Below are positions 6,491-15,254 of a DNA stretch of 23,249 bases, piece by piece (position 1 is the stretch's first letter; each line of letters begins with the position of its first letter). Under the pieces are notes generated by a model that saw nothing but the letters and a program-made list of their open reading frames with translations, did no database searches and had not been told where the DNA came from. The translations under genes were made by a program, and so were the position numbers. The stretch is from a virus, in the IMG/VR virus record IMGVR_UViG_3300027659_000214, positions 1 through 23,249 of that record; one strand, given 5' to 3'.

Positions 6491-6639
6491 TTCTTCTTAG
6501 CCTTGTTCTTTGCAGTACGCTCACCACGTTTAGGCATTTCCTTCTTCTGCTTGTTCTCTACAGCGTAATATACTTCTTCGCCCTTCTTCTTACCGTAGGA
6601 TTCTTTCATACTTTTCATCATTGGTTTATTAACTGGCAT
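6487..6639 (-). CDS. Small basic protein
   Basis: Predicted 50-residue Lys-rich protein (MPVNKPMMKSMKESYGKKKG...). I start at ATG 6639, with AAAGGAATTAAA upstream. A longer frame reaching 6717 would overlap the holin gene and translate poorly. The segment GKKKGEEVYYAVENKQ is of a type often seen in small phage proteins near lysis or packaging genes, function unknown. The last residues (RGERTAKNKAKKK) are strongly basic, suggesting nucleic-acid or membrane-surface contact. The stop overlaps the start of tail spike 1 (ATGA). Confidence 0.75.
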   Translation of the reverse strand: MPVNKPMMKSMKESYGKKKGEEVYYAVENKQKKEMPKRGERTAKNKAKKK

Positions 6640-6649
6640 TTTAATTCCT

Positions 6650-7030
6650 TTACTTTTTAAGAGCACCAACAACTTGAGGCACAATCTTCTCAGCCGTGCG
6701 CCCAATAACATAACCACCTAGACCCAGTTCTACAATAGACCATAGTTTAAGTATTTCTGCATCTGAAATACCTGGAGCAGCAAAACCCATCCACCTAGCC
6801 ACAATGAGAGCACCAAAGGTTAGCATCAGGATGGGCCTCCAAGACTGTGCAAGCCAACTCTCAGAGGATGCTTCAGCCTTGATGATGTCTGCCCTAGCGT
6901 TCATCTCTGCAAACTCACCCCTTTGGGCTAGTTCCATAAGTTTCAACTTAGCCTCTGCCTGTGCAGTAGGGTCAGGTATCACTTTATCTAGTACATCCCC
7001 AATGATGGGGAGGAAAGATAGTAGACTCAT
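6650..7030 (-). CDS. Holin (GTA-type, 3TM holin family)
   Basis: Predicted 126-residue membrane protein resembling the 'holin of 3TMs, for gene-transfer release' family. A short hydrophobic N-terminus (MSLLSFLPIIGDVLDKVIPD) is followed by a charged Ala-rich helix (residues 22-58), the signature SWRPIL (63-68), a transmembrane helix at about 66-86 and a second at about 94-112. Holins form inner-membrane lesions that set lysis time and release the endolysin. Its start overlaps the endolysin stop (ATGA), making a lysis cassette. A family member without holin activity cannot be excluded, but position and topology agree. Confidence 0.85.
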   Translation of the reverse strand: MSLLSFLPIIGDVLDKVIPDPTAQAEAKLKLMELAQRGEFAEMNARADIIKAEASSESWLAQSWRPILMLTFGALIVARWMGFAAPGISDAEILKLWSIVELGLGGYVIGRTAEKIVPQVVGALKK

Positions 7031-7410
7031 TTATAAACACTCCTATCTAATTCCACATGAGGGCCATCTATAAACCCCTTCCAATCCACACCACAAGTAA
7101 TTGGAATCTTTAGTTCCTTAGCAACTGCTTTGATGTGGTCTGCTACTTCTTTGTACTTAGGTACATCCCAATTGGCCTTCCCATCAATGATGATGCAGAA
7201 GTCAACAGCGTGACCTGTCAGGTGTCTGCTGTTCATGGTCTTTGACTTTCCAGCCTCTACAAGCATCTTTTGCCTCTTGTGTGTACGTAGCCCTTCAGTG
7301 ATGGAGAAGTCGTAAGGGGAGTCCGTTATGGCCTCGTAAAACACCTTCCGTAGGTCTTGATGCACTCCCTCAAGCCTCTCCTTGCTTAGAACACCAAATT
7401 TGTAGGTCAT
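7027..7410 (-). CDS. Endolysin, M15-type L-alanyl-D-glutamate/D-Ala-D-Ala peptidase
   Basis: Predicted 127-residue zinc peptidase of the VanY/M15 family, related to the phage T5-type endolysin, which cuts peptidoglycan cross-linking peptides. Visible motifs are SITEGLRT (36-43); SRHLTGHAVD (61-70), giving zinc ligands H63 and D70; and IDGPHVEL (114-121), giving the likely catalytic D115 and zinc ligand H118. There is no signal peptide, so export depends on the holin encoded immediately downstream with an ATGA overlap. The start at 7410 has GGAGTAAAA upstream. Length suits single-domain endolysins without a cell-wall-binding domain, usual in phages of Gram-negative hosts. Confidence 0.92.
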   Translation of the reverse strand: MTYKFGVLSKERLEGVHQDLRKVFYEAITDSPYDFSITEGLRTHKRQKMLVEAGKSKTMNSRHLTGHAVDFCIIIDGKANWDVPKYKEVADHIKAVAKELKIPITCGVDWKGFIDGPHVELDRSVYK

Positions 7411-7412
7411 TT

Positions 7413-9629
7413 TTACTCCACAACTTGCTGAATAACACCACCAGTAACGGCTTGTTGTGATGGTGTAGAAGCCACTAAAGCCCTTAGTGTTTGTTGATTG
7501 CTTGGGCTTAGTTTTGCATAGATGGCCTGTGTAAGTTTCTCCATACTACTCTTAGGCACAACTTCTAAAAAGTCAGCCAACTTATTTGTATCTAAAGATA
7601 AATCAGCAAACTTCTTATCAAACTGTGCTTGACTACCAAACTTCAAAGCACTCAAAAAGGCTTTTGCAGCTGTAATTTTTGAATTCAACGCATTAATTCC
7701 TTCGCCAGCACTAACAACATCCTCTCCTGTATCTCTCACTCCCTTTGAAATCTCTGTTACTTTAGCCTTCCTAGAAAGGTCAGCAATAACATTCTCAACT
7801 GCTTTGATTTGACCGCCATCTAAGAAGTCAGAGAGTTTCTCAAATCTAGGTACACCTGTTGTACGTTTAATAAGTTGAGGTGCATTTTCAACAGCATTGG
7901 CAAATACACCTGCTTTTTCAGCATCAGTAAGTGGTGATCCTAGTTTCTTAATAAGTTCTTGACCAACTTCCATTCGGTTAATCTTCTGGCTATGACTTGC
8001 AAACTTATTTAAATAATCATTCCAAATGGTTGTTCCAGATGCTTTGTTAATAGAATCATCTAGTAAGGACTTTAGACGCTTTTCAACAGCAACAGCCTGT
8101 GATCCAAAACTAGCATTACTTCCCTGACGCTGAACCAAGAATGAACGAATATCATCTCCAATTTCTTTACGTACGTTGTAAAGATCAACACTGTTGATAA
8201 TTCCATTTTCATCTGTGAGGTTTGCAAGTTTCCCTCGGATGCTTTGTAGGGAATTAACAAGAATTTCATTAGACTTTTCACCTGTCTTAGAAAGGCTTGT
8301 ATCAATCTTATCAATCAAAGACTGAGAAGATAGAGGATAGAATCCCTCATCAGTGATGCTTTGTAGTTGCAGTTTCTTAAAATCTAGTTCTGCTTTACGT
8401 TGAGTGCTTATGTTACCAAATTCTTCAGCTACTTTCTTGTATTCTAATGCACGGTCATAGTTAGGACTATATCTTCCAGGAAATCTTGGTTGCCCAGGAA
8501 TAGGCGACCAAGTGTTTGCACGTTGAGTGGCCTGTGCAACTTCTGTTGCTGCTTTACCTTCACCTTGTAAAGCACCTACAAATGATTGCTGTTTACCTGC
8601 TACGGCTTGCTCCAGCCTAGGGGCTGCTTGCCCATACACGTTTGCCTGTGCTAGTGCCTCATCACGTAGTGGAGAAGTTTCTGCTGTTCTTGTTTTTCTT
8701 GCTGCTGCTAGGTCTGCTTGAGTTCCAAAAGCACCTGTTAATGATTGTTCTCGGGCTGCTGCTTGTTCTTGTCCCCTAGTGATAAACCTTGGGGCTTCTT
8801 TTACACTACCAGCAACACGTTGTTGTTCTTTGATTAGACCAACACCTGAAGGAGTTGAAGACAATGCTTCAGCAGCAGTTGGCCTACTTCCTGAAACAAT
8901 TTCACCAGCATTACGTAACTCATCAATGACCTGTGCCTTCTCAGGGCCAGCAAGTTTATCTACGAACCTCTTAAAGGCAGCATCTTTATTTTTCTCGGTG
9001 ATTGGAAGTGACTGATAAAACTTCTTCAGCAATGCAGAAGACTCTATTACTCCAGGAACAGCACCGCCTAGTACAGCACCTAGACCAATTTGAGTGAGTT
9101 TATCAAAAACATACTCGTCAGGATTACCTGTAGTAGGTGTGATACCTCCATATACAGCACCAGTGGCTGCACCTTGTCCAATCTTCCCAACAATACCTGC
9201 TGTAGGGGCAGCAGTGGGCATAACTTTGTTTATAGGAGAAAGTACAGCACCCCCTAGTTGATAAAAGTCAAAGCCAGTACTACCAACACGCTCTCGCCCT
9301 TGTTTGGTTGCTTCTTCATATTGACGTATGTTCTGATTAGCCCCTTGCTTGATGCCCTGACCAAATAGTCCAGTATTTGCAAGGGCTTGATTAACACCCA
9401 TCAAAGGATCAATAATTGCTCCCTTAGCAAAACGAGCAATAGGACTACCAAAACCAAAAGCCCTCTCAATCATAGAGGGAGGCTGCTGAGGGACTTGTGG
9501 TTGTTGTACAGCCATAGGTGCTGGTGCTGTGGGAACATTGTTTCCCCGTAGAACAGCAGCAATTTGAGCATCTGACATATCATCAGGAAACTCTATTGCT
9601 TCTCCGTTTACTTCAATAATCTGCGGCAT
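7413..9629 (-). CDS. Large internal virion (DNA-ejection type) protein
   Basis: Predicted 738-residue protein. The N-terminus carries EFPDDMSDAQIAAVLRGN (residues 13-30), a short motif found at the start of many phage structural proteins, then a Pro/Gln/Ala-rich linker (32-52). Residues about 125-200 are Gly/Ala-rich and weakly hydrophobic (GKIGQGAATGAVYGGITP and LGAVLGGAVPGVI), the sort of segment that could enter membranes. The remainder is largely helical and charged. It is the last and largest of three such genes before the lysis cassette, like the internal core proteins gp14-gp16 of T7. No transglycosylase motif is apparent. The ejection role is inferred from order, size and composition. 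Confidence 0.6.
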   Translation of the reverse strand: MPQIIEVNGEAIEFPDDMSDAQIAAVLRGNNVPTAPAPMAVQQPQVPQQPPSMIERAFGFGSPIARFAKGAIIDPLMGVNQALANTGLFGQGIKQGANQNIRQYEEATKQGRERVGSTGFDFYQLGGAVLSPINKVMPTAAPTAGIVGKIGQGAATGAVYGGITPTTGNPDEYVFDKLTQIGLGAVLGGAVPGVIESSALLKKFYQSLPITEKNKDAAFKRFVDKLAGPEKAQVIDELRNAGEIVSGSRPTAAEALSSTPSGVGLIKEQQRVAGSVKEAPRFITRGQEQAAAREQSLTGAFGTQADLAAARKTRTAETSPLRDEALAQANVYGQAAPRLEQAVAGKQQSFVGALQGEGKAATEVAQATQRANTWSPIPGQPRFPGRYSPNYDRALEYKKVAEEFGNISTQRKAELDFKKLQLQSITDEGFYPLSSQSLIDKIDTSLSKTGEKSNEILVNSLQSIRGKLANLTDENGIINSVDLYNVRKEIGDDIRSFLVQRQGSNASFGSQAVAVEKRLKSLLDDSINKASGTTIWNDYLNKFASHSQKINRMEVGQELIKKLGSPLTDAEKAGVFANAVENAPQLIKRTTGVPRFEKLSDFLDGGQIKAVENVIADLSRKAKVTEISKGVRDTGEDVVSAGEGINALNSKITAAKAFLSALKFGSQAQFDKKFADLSLDTNKLADFLEVVPKSSMEKLTQAIYAKLSPSNQQTLRALVASTPSQQAVTGGVIQQVVE

Positions 9630-9637
9630 AAGTTTCC

Positions 9638-10909
9638 TTAATTTGTAATAGGTTCTACATTACCTGTAGCAGGATTAAACCTTTTAGTAGGTGTACCCTG
9701 CCCAAAATAAGACTTAACATTCTGCGATGATCGACGGGAATCAACACGTACTTGAGTGCTTTTAATTGCAGCCTCTACAGCATCGTTATACTTTTTAAGT
9801 GCTTCTAAAGTTGCTTCAGAGTCGTTACGACCAAAAGCAGAAATAAGTGCGTTAGCAAAACGAACAACGTCCTTATCTGTTTGTACACCTTTCTCACCAC
9901 TAACTTGTAAATTAACAACAGTATCAACTGTTGATTTTAAATCAGCATATAGGCGGCTTTCAGGGGTTGACTGACCCGCTGCATTTCTAATAAGGTATTT
10001 ACCAATATTTACAGGATCAAGGTTTAGTTTTCTAGCCTTTGTTTTCTCGTCTGGGGTTAGTGCTGTAATGACAGGTTTTAATGCTGTTATTTGTGCTTTG
10101 CTAATATCAATAGACCTTAGATCGTCACCCTCATCTTTTTGAAGTCCTACAGGCAACACTGCGTTTGCTGCCTTCTCCTCAGCCTTTTGTTTATCTTCTG
10201 CTGCCTTAGCAGCAGACTTTTCTCTATCTGCATCTAGACGCATACTTTGAAGCATTGCCTGTGCATCTAAAGTCATTTGCTTTATTTGCATAGCAGATGC
10301 GCCAGCCATACGTGCCCTTTCTATAGTTGCTTCAGCAGCAACTTTAGCAGCCTCTACTCGTGCTTCAGCAGCATCCCTACGGGATTGAGCACCTTGAAGG
10401 GTAGCCAGAATCTTATCGGGAGAGCCAAACCTACTTACAACACCTAACACCTGTTGTTCAGTTGCATCAGGCCCTAGAGCAGCAAGCTCCTGTCTGAGTT
10501 GTTCTTCTTGTGCAATGGATAGGTTTACTTTCCTGGCATCTGCTTGAGTCTTACTTAGTGTTGCCTGTGACTGTGCAACCTCTTGATACTTTGCATACAA
10601 CGCTTGTGCCGCTGGACTATCACCCATCTCATTAGCCCGTTGTGCAGCCTGTAGGAGACTCTCAGGGTCATTAAAATCAATCCCTTGAGACATTTGCTGA
10701 CGTTGCCTAGCCCTCTCCATCTGAGGATCATTAACACCAAACAAACCTTGACCTAGTAAATTACCAGCCTTATACCCTAGTGTTTTGTAAGCCTCACCAC
10801 TTGACATCCTACCAAAGGCTTGTGCCTGTTGGTCTAAAGCAGCCATTCGTTGTGCTGCTAGGTCTTCTGGCATTATTCCAAATAAACCACCTACAATGTT
10901 ATCAGCCAT
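9638..10909 (-). CDS. Coiled-coil internal virion-type protein
   Basis: Predicted 423-residue protein dominated by Ala/Gln/Lys-rich heptad-like helices, especially at about residues 175-250 (for example ARVEAAKVAAEATIERARMA and ADREKSAAKAAEDKQKAEEK). It starts MADNIVGGLFGIMPEDLAAQRM, with a Gly-rich segment near residues 45-58. It lies between two other probable virion-interior genes, with AAAAGGAATATAAA before the start. Order and composition suggest a counterpart of the T7 core/ejection proteins, but sequence identity to that family cannot be judged here. A tail-associated structural role is the main alternative. Confidence 0.55.
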   Translation of the reverse strand: MADNIVGGLFGIMPEDLAAQRMAALDQQAQAFGRMSSGEAYKTLGYKAGNLLGQGLFGVNDPQMERARQRQQMSQGIDFNDPESLLQAAQRANEMGDSPAAQALYAKYQEVAQSQATLSKTQADARKVNLSIAQEEQLRQELAALGPDATEQQVLGVVSRFGSPDKILATLQGAQSRRDAAEARVEAAKVAAEATIERARMAGASAMQIKQMTLDAQAMLQSMRLDADREKSAAKAAEDKQKAEEKAANAVLPVGLQKDEGDDLRSIDISKAQITALKPVITALTPDEKTKARKLNLDPVNIGKYLIRNAAGQSTPESRLYADLKSTVDTVVNLQVSGEKGVQTDKDVVRFANALISAFGRNDSEATLEALKKYNDAVEAAIKSTQVRVDSRRSSQNVKSYFGQGTPTKRFNPATGNVEPITN

Positions 10910-10921
10910 TTTATATTCCTT

Positions 10922-11995
10922 TTAAGGGCGGTTCCAAGACAAGCCAGAGTATTGCGATGTATCCCCACCATAATATGCTGGTTGTGATGCTGGACGATAG
11001 AAATCTTGGTTTTGATAATCATTTAATTGACCTGATGTTGCCATTGCTGGCCCAAAAATACTATCTGACATCCAGTTACCTAATGGACTACCACCCATAC
11101 CACCACCACCTCCAGCAGCACCATACATACCACCAGTAGCATAGTTAAGTCCGTAATTGGCAAGACCCTTCACAGCACTGCTTGCAAGTTTACCAAGGCC
11201 GCTTCTTTGCATATCTGCTTGAGCACGTAATTGGTTTGCAGCATTTTGAGCACCAAGCATACCCTCAGCACCTTGAGTTGCAGCCCTAGTACGTAACCCG
11301 CCCATTTCTAAACCAGTAGCAAGTAATCCTTGACCTAAACCTTCCACACCTTGAGCAGCAAGTAAATTAGATTTCATAGGGTCATAAGCACTAGCACCTA
11401 AACCTAATCCTTGAGTGGTAAGATCACCACCAAAGGCTACACGCTGACGACCATACAAGTCAGAATTCATAGCCATCTCAGCTTGCTGCCTTGCAAGTGC
11501 ATTGTAATAGGCAGTTGCTTCAGGGTTGGCTGCTCCAATGCCTCCACCTTGTTCAACAGATAGGCCACCACGACCAGTGTTAAACAAGCCTTGATTCATC
11601 TGACTACGTGCGTAGTCTTGTCCTGGTTGTAACAGTGCTTGCTGATCTGCCATGTACTTAGCAGCAGCCTCTTGTGGAGAAGTTGCAATGTACTGAGCAC
11701 CTAAGTTAGCTAAACCTAAACCTGACTGAGTGGCTGTATTAGCAAACTGTAAGCCTGTACCACTAGCAGCATTAATAGCATTTTGACTAATGGCAGATAA
11801 CCTTGGGTCTAACGAATAACCAGCAGTTTCAAGCTGACCTTGAGGGTTGTACGTATATTGCGTACTACCAAAAGCATTAGTAGTACCTACAGGCTTAAAC
11901 TGTACTGATGATTGATATGCTTGCCCTGCTGCTTCTTGCCGCGCAGCCTGTTTACGTAACTTCTTTTTCTTCTTTTTGCTTGAAAAGAATCCCAT
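10922..11995 (-). CDS. Gly/Ala-rich internal virion-type protein with a poly-lysine N-terminus
   Basis: Predicted 357-residue protein. The N-terminus is extremely basic (MGFFSSKKKKKKLRKQAARQ), followed by long Ala/Gly/Gln-rich amphipathic helices. A Gly-rich hinge lies at about residues 285-300 (GGMYGAAGGGGGMGG), and the C-terminus is Tyr/Gln/Ser-rich and probably disordered. It is first of three large genes between the tail and lysis modules, the position of T7 gp14-like ejection proteins. The basic head could contact packaged DNA. The ribosome binding site AAGGAGAAAGC precedes ATG 11995. Function is inferred from position and composition only. Confidence 0.55.
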   Translation of the reverse strand: MGFFSSKKKKKKLRKQAARQEAAGQAYQSSVQFKPVGTTNAFGSTQYTYNPQGQLETAGYSLDPRLSAISQNAINAASGTGLQFANTATQSGLGLANLGAQYIATSPQEAAAKYMADQQALLQPGQDYARSQMNQGLFNTGRGGLSVEQGGGIGAANPEATAYYNALARQQAEMAMNSDLYGRQRVAFGGDLTTQGLGLGASAYDPMKSNLLAAQGVEGLGQGLLATGLEMGGLRTRAATQGAEGMLGAQNAANQLRAQADMQRSGLGKLASSAVKGLANYGLNYATGGMYGAAGGGGGMGGSPLGNWMSDSIFGPAMATSGQLNDYQNQDFYRPASQPAYYGGDTSQYSGLSWNRP

Positions 11996-12018
11996 TATGC
12001 TTTCTCCTTAATTGTTTA

Positions 12019-12738
12019 TTAGATACCTGTGGTCTTCATAATATAACAAAGAGCATAGTATGGTGGAAGGTTGGCGTTAGTGCCAGACACACCAGCAGAA
12101 TTAATAGTCACAGTGTGTGTGTGGTTTGCTACGGTGTTTGTGATACCTAGAGTAGCAGTACCTCCAACATTTGCCTCTGTGTTGTAATCTGAGTCACCAC
12201 CGCTAGTTTTTTGTCGAGCAACTGGCTGATTTGGATTAGATGCCATGTCCGCACCATTGACAGCGTTTGCCAAAATATAGTGATTATGGCTGCCTGCTGC
12301 ACTAACAGAATTAGTGTGGGTGTGGCTTACAATAACAGAATCTTTAGAACCACCCGTTGCTGCTACAGCGTAAGTAGTACCTGCACCTACAACGAACCTA
12401 TCACGAAGGTCTGGAGTGCTGCTAGAGCCATTACATAAGGCCCACCCAAAAGGAATAGAAGCACTAGAGCCTGACCACAACATGATGATGCCTTTAGGGA
12501 GGACATCATGCACGAAAGCTGTAGTAGCTAATTGCGTGGTATAAACACTTGAAGCAGCCGTTGGAGCAGTTGGAACACCAGTGAGTAAGGCATTATAACC
12601 TTCAATCTTAGAGTTAACAGCAGTTGCAATAGCGTTAAACTCATTATCAATTTCAGTACCCTTAACAATCTTTAAAGGATTGCCTGAAGCTAATGAATCC
12701 TTACTTGCAAAATTAGTAGCCTTTGTATATGAACTCAT
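12019..12738 (-). CDS. Tail-collar domain fibre protein
   Basis: Predicted 239-residue protein with a phage tail collar domain. PKGIIMLWSGSSASIPFGWA (about residues 80-99), then LCNGSSSTPDLRDRFVVGAG, is the classical collar motif (W.G. .P.GW..C.G....PDLR.RF..G). Histidine pairs SHTHT, SHNHY and NHTHT could bind metal between subunits, as in short tail fibres, and the end NLPPYYALCYIMKTTG is typical. The N-terminal 70 residues (KGTEIDNEFNAIATAVNSK) probably attach to the tail. It overlaps the upstream nozzle gene (ATGA), pointing to assembly on the same tail. It probably contributes a fibre or receptor contact. Confidence 0.85.
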   Translation of the reverse strand: MSSYTKATNFASKDSLASGNPLKIVKGTEIDNEFNAIATAVNSKIEGYNALLTGVPTAPTAASSVYTTQLATTAFVHDVLPKGIIMLWSGSSASIPFGWALCNGSSSTPDLRDRFVVGAGTTYAVAATGGSKDSVIVSHTHTNSVSAAGSHNHYILANAVNGADMASNPNQPVARQKTSGGDSDYNTEANVGGTATLGITNTVANHTHTVTINSAGVSGTNANLPPYYALCYIMKTTGI

Positions 12739-14279
12739 AATATCTTTCCATTCTTAGCTTGGATTTCAATCTTTTGAATACTTAAAGCAGAACCATTAAT
12801 ATCTGCTTCGTAGCCTGTTTGAATAACCTTACCTGCTCCATTAGGATATGCCACGAGAGTTTGAAGTGTAATACCATCAGCGTATGATGCTGTAGTATTA
12901 TACTCTGCTATATTATAATATGAAACACTTTGCTCAGGGATTTGAGCATTTTGTGAGTAATAGTTTTCTTTGAAGTCATAACCCCACTTCATTGTTACGA
13001 ACTGGTTACTTCCTCCAATAACAACTACAGACAGTTTCTTCAAAGATGAACTAACTGAAGGAGCGTCCAAGTCAGTATGATTAGTGTAGTAGCTCATACG
13101 ATAAGTAGAACCATTATCTTGGTAAGTAGAATACTCACCTAAATATCCTTCTTTACCTATAAGAAGTTGTTTATTTGACGCGTAAAAGAAACTCTTAGGT
13201 GTTATACCATTCCAAGTGGTTACTCTGCTAGAGCCATCTTGAAGGAGTGCTTTGTTGTCAAAACAATAGACAACACCAAGAGAGGGTGAGGTGAGTAAAT
13301 AAAAGGAATCTAAAGGACTGTAGACAGCTTTAACGTTAGCAAGGGTTTCACCACTAAGGCCAGTCATTAAGTCATTACGTACATTCTTACTTAAATCCCT
13401 GAACGGAGCAGACTTCTCTTGAATGGTACGTAAGACACTTCTAACACCAGTATCAGACAAGAAGATAAGATCACTACCAGTGTTTTGAATAGAATCCCTA
13501 GCGATACAACCAATACCTGTAATAGTATCAGATAAAGTCATAGTTGATGGGTTGGTAGCACCAGAGTATACTAGGATGTTGTTCCTACCAAAGATGAATA
13601 AGAAGCCATTATGAGCACCTAAGCCTGTAATGACATCGCCACCATTAGGCCAAACTTGGTCTACGTTTAAACTACCTGATGAACCTGCTCCCCACTTGTG
13701 GCCTGAAAGAATGTCACTCCAGAAGATAGTAGTTTTGTTAGTTGCTGAATCTGTAGCCCAAATACGACCATAGGCTGAGATTGCTACGTTAGCATTAGGA
13801 GGAGTTCCAGTTGAGCCTGATTTCTCAACAAGCCTACGATAGGTTGTAGTGCTAACAGAAGGATCAAACACTAAAGGATCATGTCCTAATTGGAACAAGT
13901 ATAGATGGTCAGCTAATGAAATCATTTGCCAGTTACTATCAGTGATCGTAGGGGCTGTTCCACCTCCACCATAGGTAAGGGTGTTTAAGACACCACCAGA
14001 GTACAAGAATAAGTTGTTATTACCTGCAACAATAACATAAGACGCAGCAGTGGTTGTAACTACCTCACCAATAGACTTGATAGAGTTAGCACCTAATGTA
14101 GCGTTGGTAGTATTGAGAGGGTTCCATCCTTTACGAGCACCTACACGACCATACTTGTCAATAACACAGTTGATGGCCTCAAGAGCAAATCCAGAAGCTA
14201 AGTCAAGAGATGAATCTTGAGTGTTCAGTCCGTAGAAGCCTGGAGCAGTAATACTAAAAGTTTGTATTTGCTGGGCCAT
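12735..14279 (-). CDS. Tail nozzle protein (T7 gp12 / P22 gp10-like)
   Basis: Predicted 514-residue protein starting MAQQIQTFSITAPGFYGLNT. I use ATG 14279 rather than an upstream in-frame start at 14294, because 14279 overlaps the adaptor stop by one base (TAATG). The sequence is beta-rich with propeller-like blades, e.g. NLFLYSGGVLNTL, HLYLFQLGHDPLVFD, GRIWATDSATNKTTIFWSD, GFLFIFGRNNILVYSG and IFLSDTGVRSV. This is the pattern of the nozzle that closes a podovirus tail. It directly follows the adaptor gene and precedes a collar fibre, matching the tail A/tail B order. It is shorter than T7 gp12 (about 790 residues) and nearer P22 gp10 (about 470). The assignment rests on order and architecture. 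Confidence 0.7.
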   Translation of the reverse strand: MAQQIQTFSITAPGFYGLNTQDSSLDLASGFALEAINCVIDKYGRVGARKGWNPLNTTNATLGANSIKSIGEVVTTTAASYVIVAGNNNLFLYSGGVLNTLTYGGGGTAPTITDSNWQMISLADHLYLFQLGHDPLVFDPSVSTTTYRRLVEKSGSTGTPPNANVAISAYGRIWATDSATNKTTIFWSDILSGHKWGAGSSGSLNVDQVWPNGGDVITGLGAHNGFLFIFGRNNILVYSGATNPSTMTLSDTITGIGCIARDSIQNTGSDLIFLSDTGVRSVLRTIQEKSAPFRDLSKNVRNDLMTGLSGETLANVKAVYSPLDSFYLLTSPSLGVVYCFDNKALLQDGSSRVTTWNGITPKSFFYASNKQLLIGKEGYLGEYSTYQDNGSTYRMSYYTNHTDLDAPSVSSSLKKLSVVVIGGSNQFVTMKWGYDFKENYYSQNAQIPEQSVSYYNIAEYNTTASYADGITLQTLVAYPNGAGKVIQTGYEADINGSALSIQKIEIQAKNGKIL

Positions 14280-14938
14280 TACACAGCATCCCAAGAATCT
14301 TCTTCAGGGTAACGGCTAGCCTCAATTGCAATGTAATCTGCAAGCACTTGACGATATAGAGAATACATTTCTGAAGACTGCGTACCACCATCTTCACCAC
14401 GTTCAACAAGTGCCTTAGCAGTAGCCAAGTGAATAACAGGCTCTGAGGGAACAAGCATGATGCTTGAATCTGTACTTAGTGATGCTTGTGGTTTATAGAT
14501 GTTAAAGTAGATTGAGTAAGCATTATCTGGAACAGGGTATAGATCAACAGCAGTGTCACCGTTGTTGTCAATACCGTTGAAGTTGTAATAGGCAGGAACA
14601 CCTGTGTTAGGTGTAGGGGTGCTGATGAACAGTTTAGTCATCTCAACAGTTGGAAGGGCATCTAGGTGCTGACCATTGGTTACGTCATAAACCTCTATTA
14701 GCTTAAACCTAGCACCTGAGCCAATCAAGGTGTAGTTAAAGACACCAGCAGTAGTGGTTGCTGTAAGAGTGTCAGTCAATGCGTTCCAGTTGTAAGAATC
14801 TTCTACTTGTCTTTTAGCATCATTGATAAACCTACCAACAATCTTAGATAATACATTCTCATTAACAGTAGATACTTCAGGCTCACGCATACGTACAAGC
14901 ACATCGTTAACTAACTCAAGAAATGTTGGTAGTGCCAT
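14279..14938 (-). CDS. Head-tail adaptor / tail tubular protein A-like
   Basis: Predicted 219-residue protein. Helical N-terminus (FLELVNDVLVRMREPEVS, then VGRFINDAKRQVEDSYNWNA), a beta-rich middle (DTLTATTTAGVFNYTLIG; RFKLIEVYDVTN), and C-terminal helices (HLATAKALVERGEDGG...YRQVLADYIAIEASR). This helix-sandwich-helix layout and size match the T7 gp11/P22 gp4 adaptor family that sits under the portal. The ribosome binding site AAGGAACATAT precedes the ATG, and the nozzle gene follows with TAATG coupling. Pairing with the nozzle gene supports the call. Direct homology is not demonstrated here. Confidence 0.7.
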   Translation of the reverse strand: MALPTFLELVNDVLVRMREPEVSTVNENVLSKIVGRFINDAKRQVEDSYNWNALTDTLTATTTAGVFNYTLIGSGARFKLIEVYDVTNGQHLDALPTVEMTKLFISTPTPNTGVPAYYNFNGIDNNGDTAVDLYPVPDNAYSIYFNIYKPQASLSTDSSIMLVPSEPVIHLATAKALVERGEDGGTQSSEMYSLYRQVLADYIAIEASRYPEEDSWDAV

Positions 14939-14956
14939 TATATATGTTCCTTATAC

Positions 14957-15250
14957 TTATCTTTTAAACAAAAAGAATAATGCAATTGATGTGACACAAA
15001 CAATTGGTAACACAAGATTCCAGAAGAAGTTATGTGCGTTCCAAACGGCAGGGTCTAGTGCGTTCCACCAACGTAGGTTCTCACGTTTGCCATTACCAAA
15101 CCAAGCAATCCAGCGGTACTCAGCTTGGGCCTGTTCGCGCCCGATCCAGAGCGCAGCGCACACCGCAGCACCGGCCCACCAGTTGCCGGTGATAAAGCCA
15201 ATGACTGCTTGGAGGCAGAGGCTGATGAGAAGGTGTTCGAGGTTGTCCAT
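14957..15250 (-). CDS. Membrane protein of unknown role next to tail spike 2
   Basis: Predicted 97-residue protein starting at ATG 15250, four bases after the tail spike 2 stop. Upstream in-frame codons to 15349 lie inside the spike gene and are Pro/Arg-rich shadow sequence. There is a hydrophobic N-terminal hairpin or helix at about residues 5-36 (LLISLCLQAVIGFITGNWWA), a charged aromatic middle with GREQAQAEYRWI, and a C-terminal transmembrane helix at about 75-95. Similar small membrane proteins occur near fibre or lysis genes in many phages; function unknown. Base composition changes sharply inside the gene: about 73% GC at 15121-15180 but about 23% in the line covering the C-terminal codons (14941-15000). 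Confidence 0.75.
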   Translation of the reverse strand: MDNLEHLLISLCLQAVIGFITGNWWAGAAVCAALWIGREQAQAEYRWIAWFGNGKRENLRWWNALDPAVWNAHNFFWNLVLPIVCVTSIALFFLFKR

Positions 15251-15254
15251 CAAA

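Noticed and set aside
12019-12738. Collar-domain fibre considered as target of a diversity-generating retroelement.
   Set aside because: No reverse transcriptase, template repeat or adenine-biased variable repeat is visible in the window.
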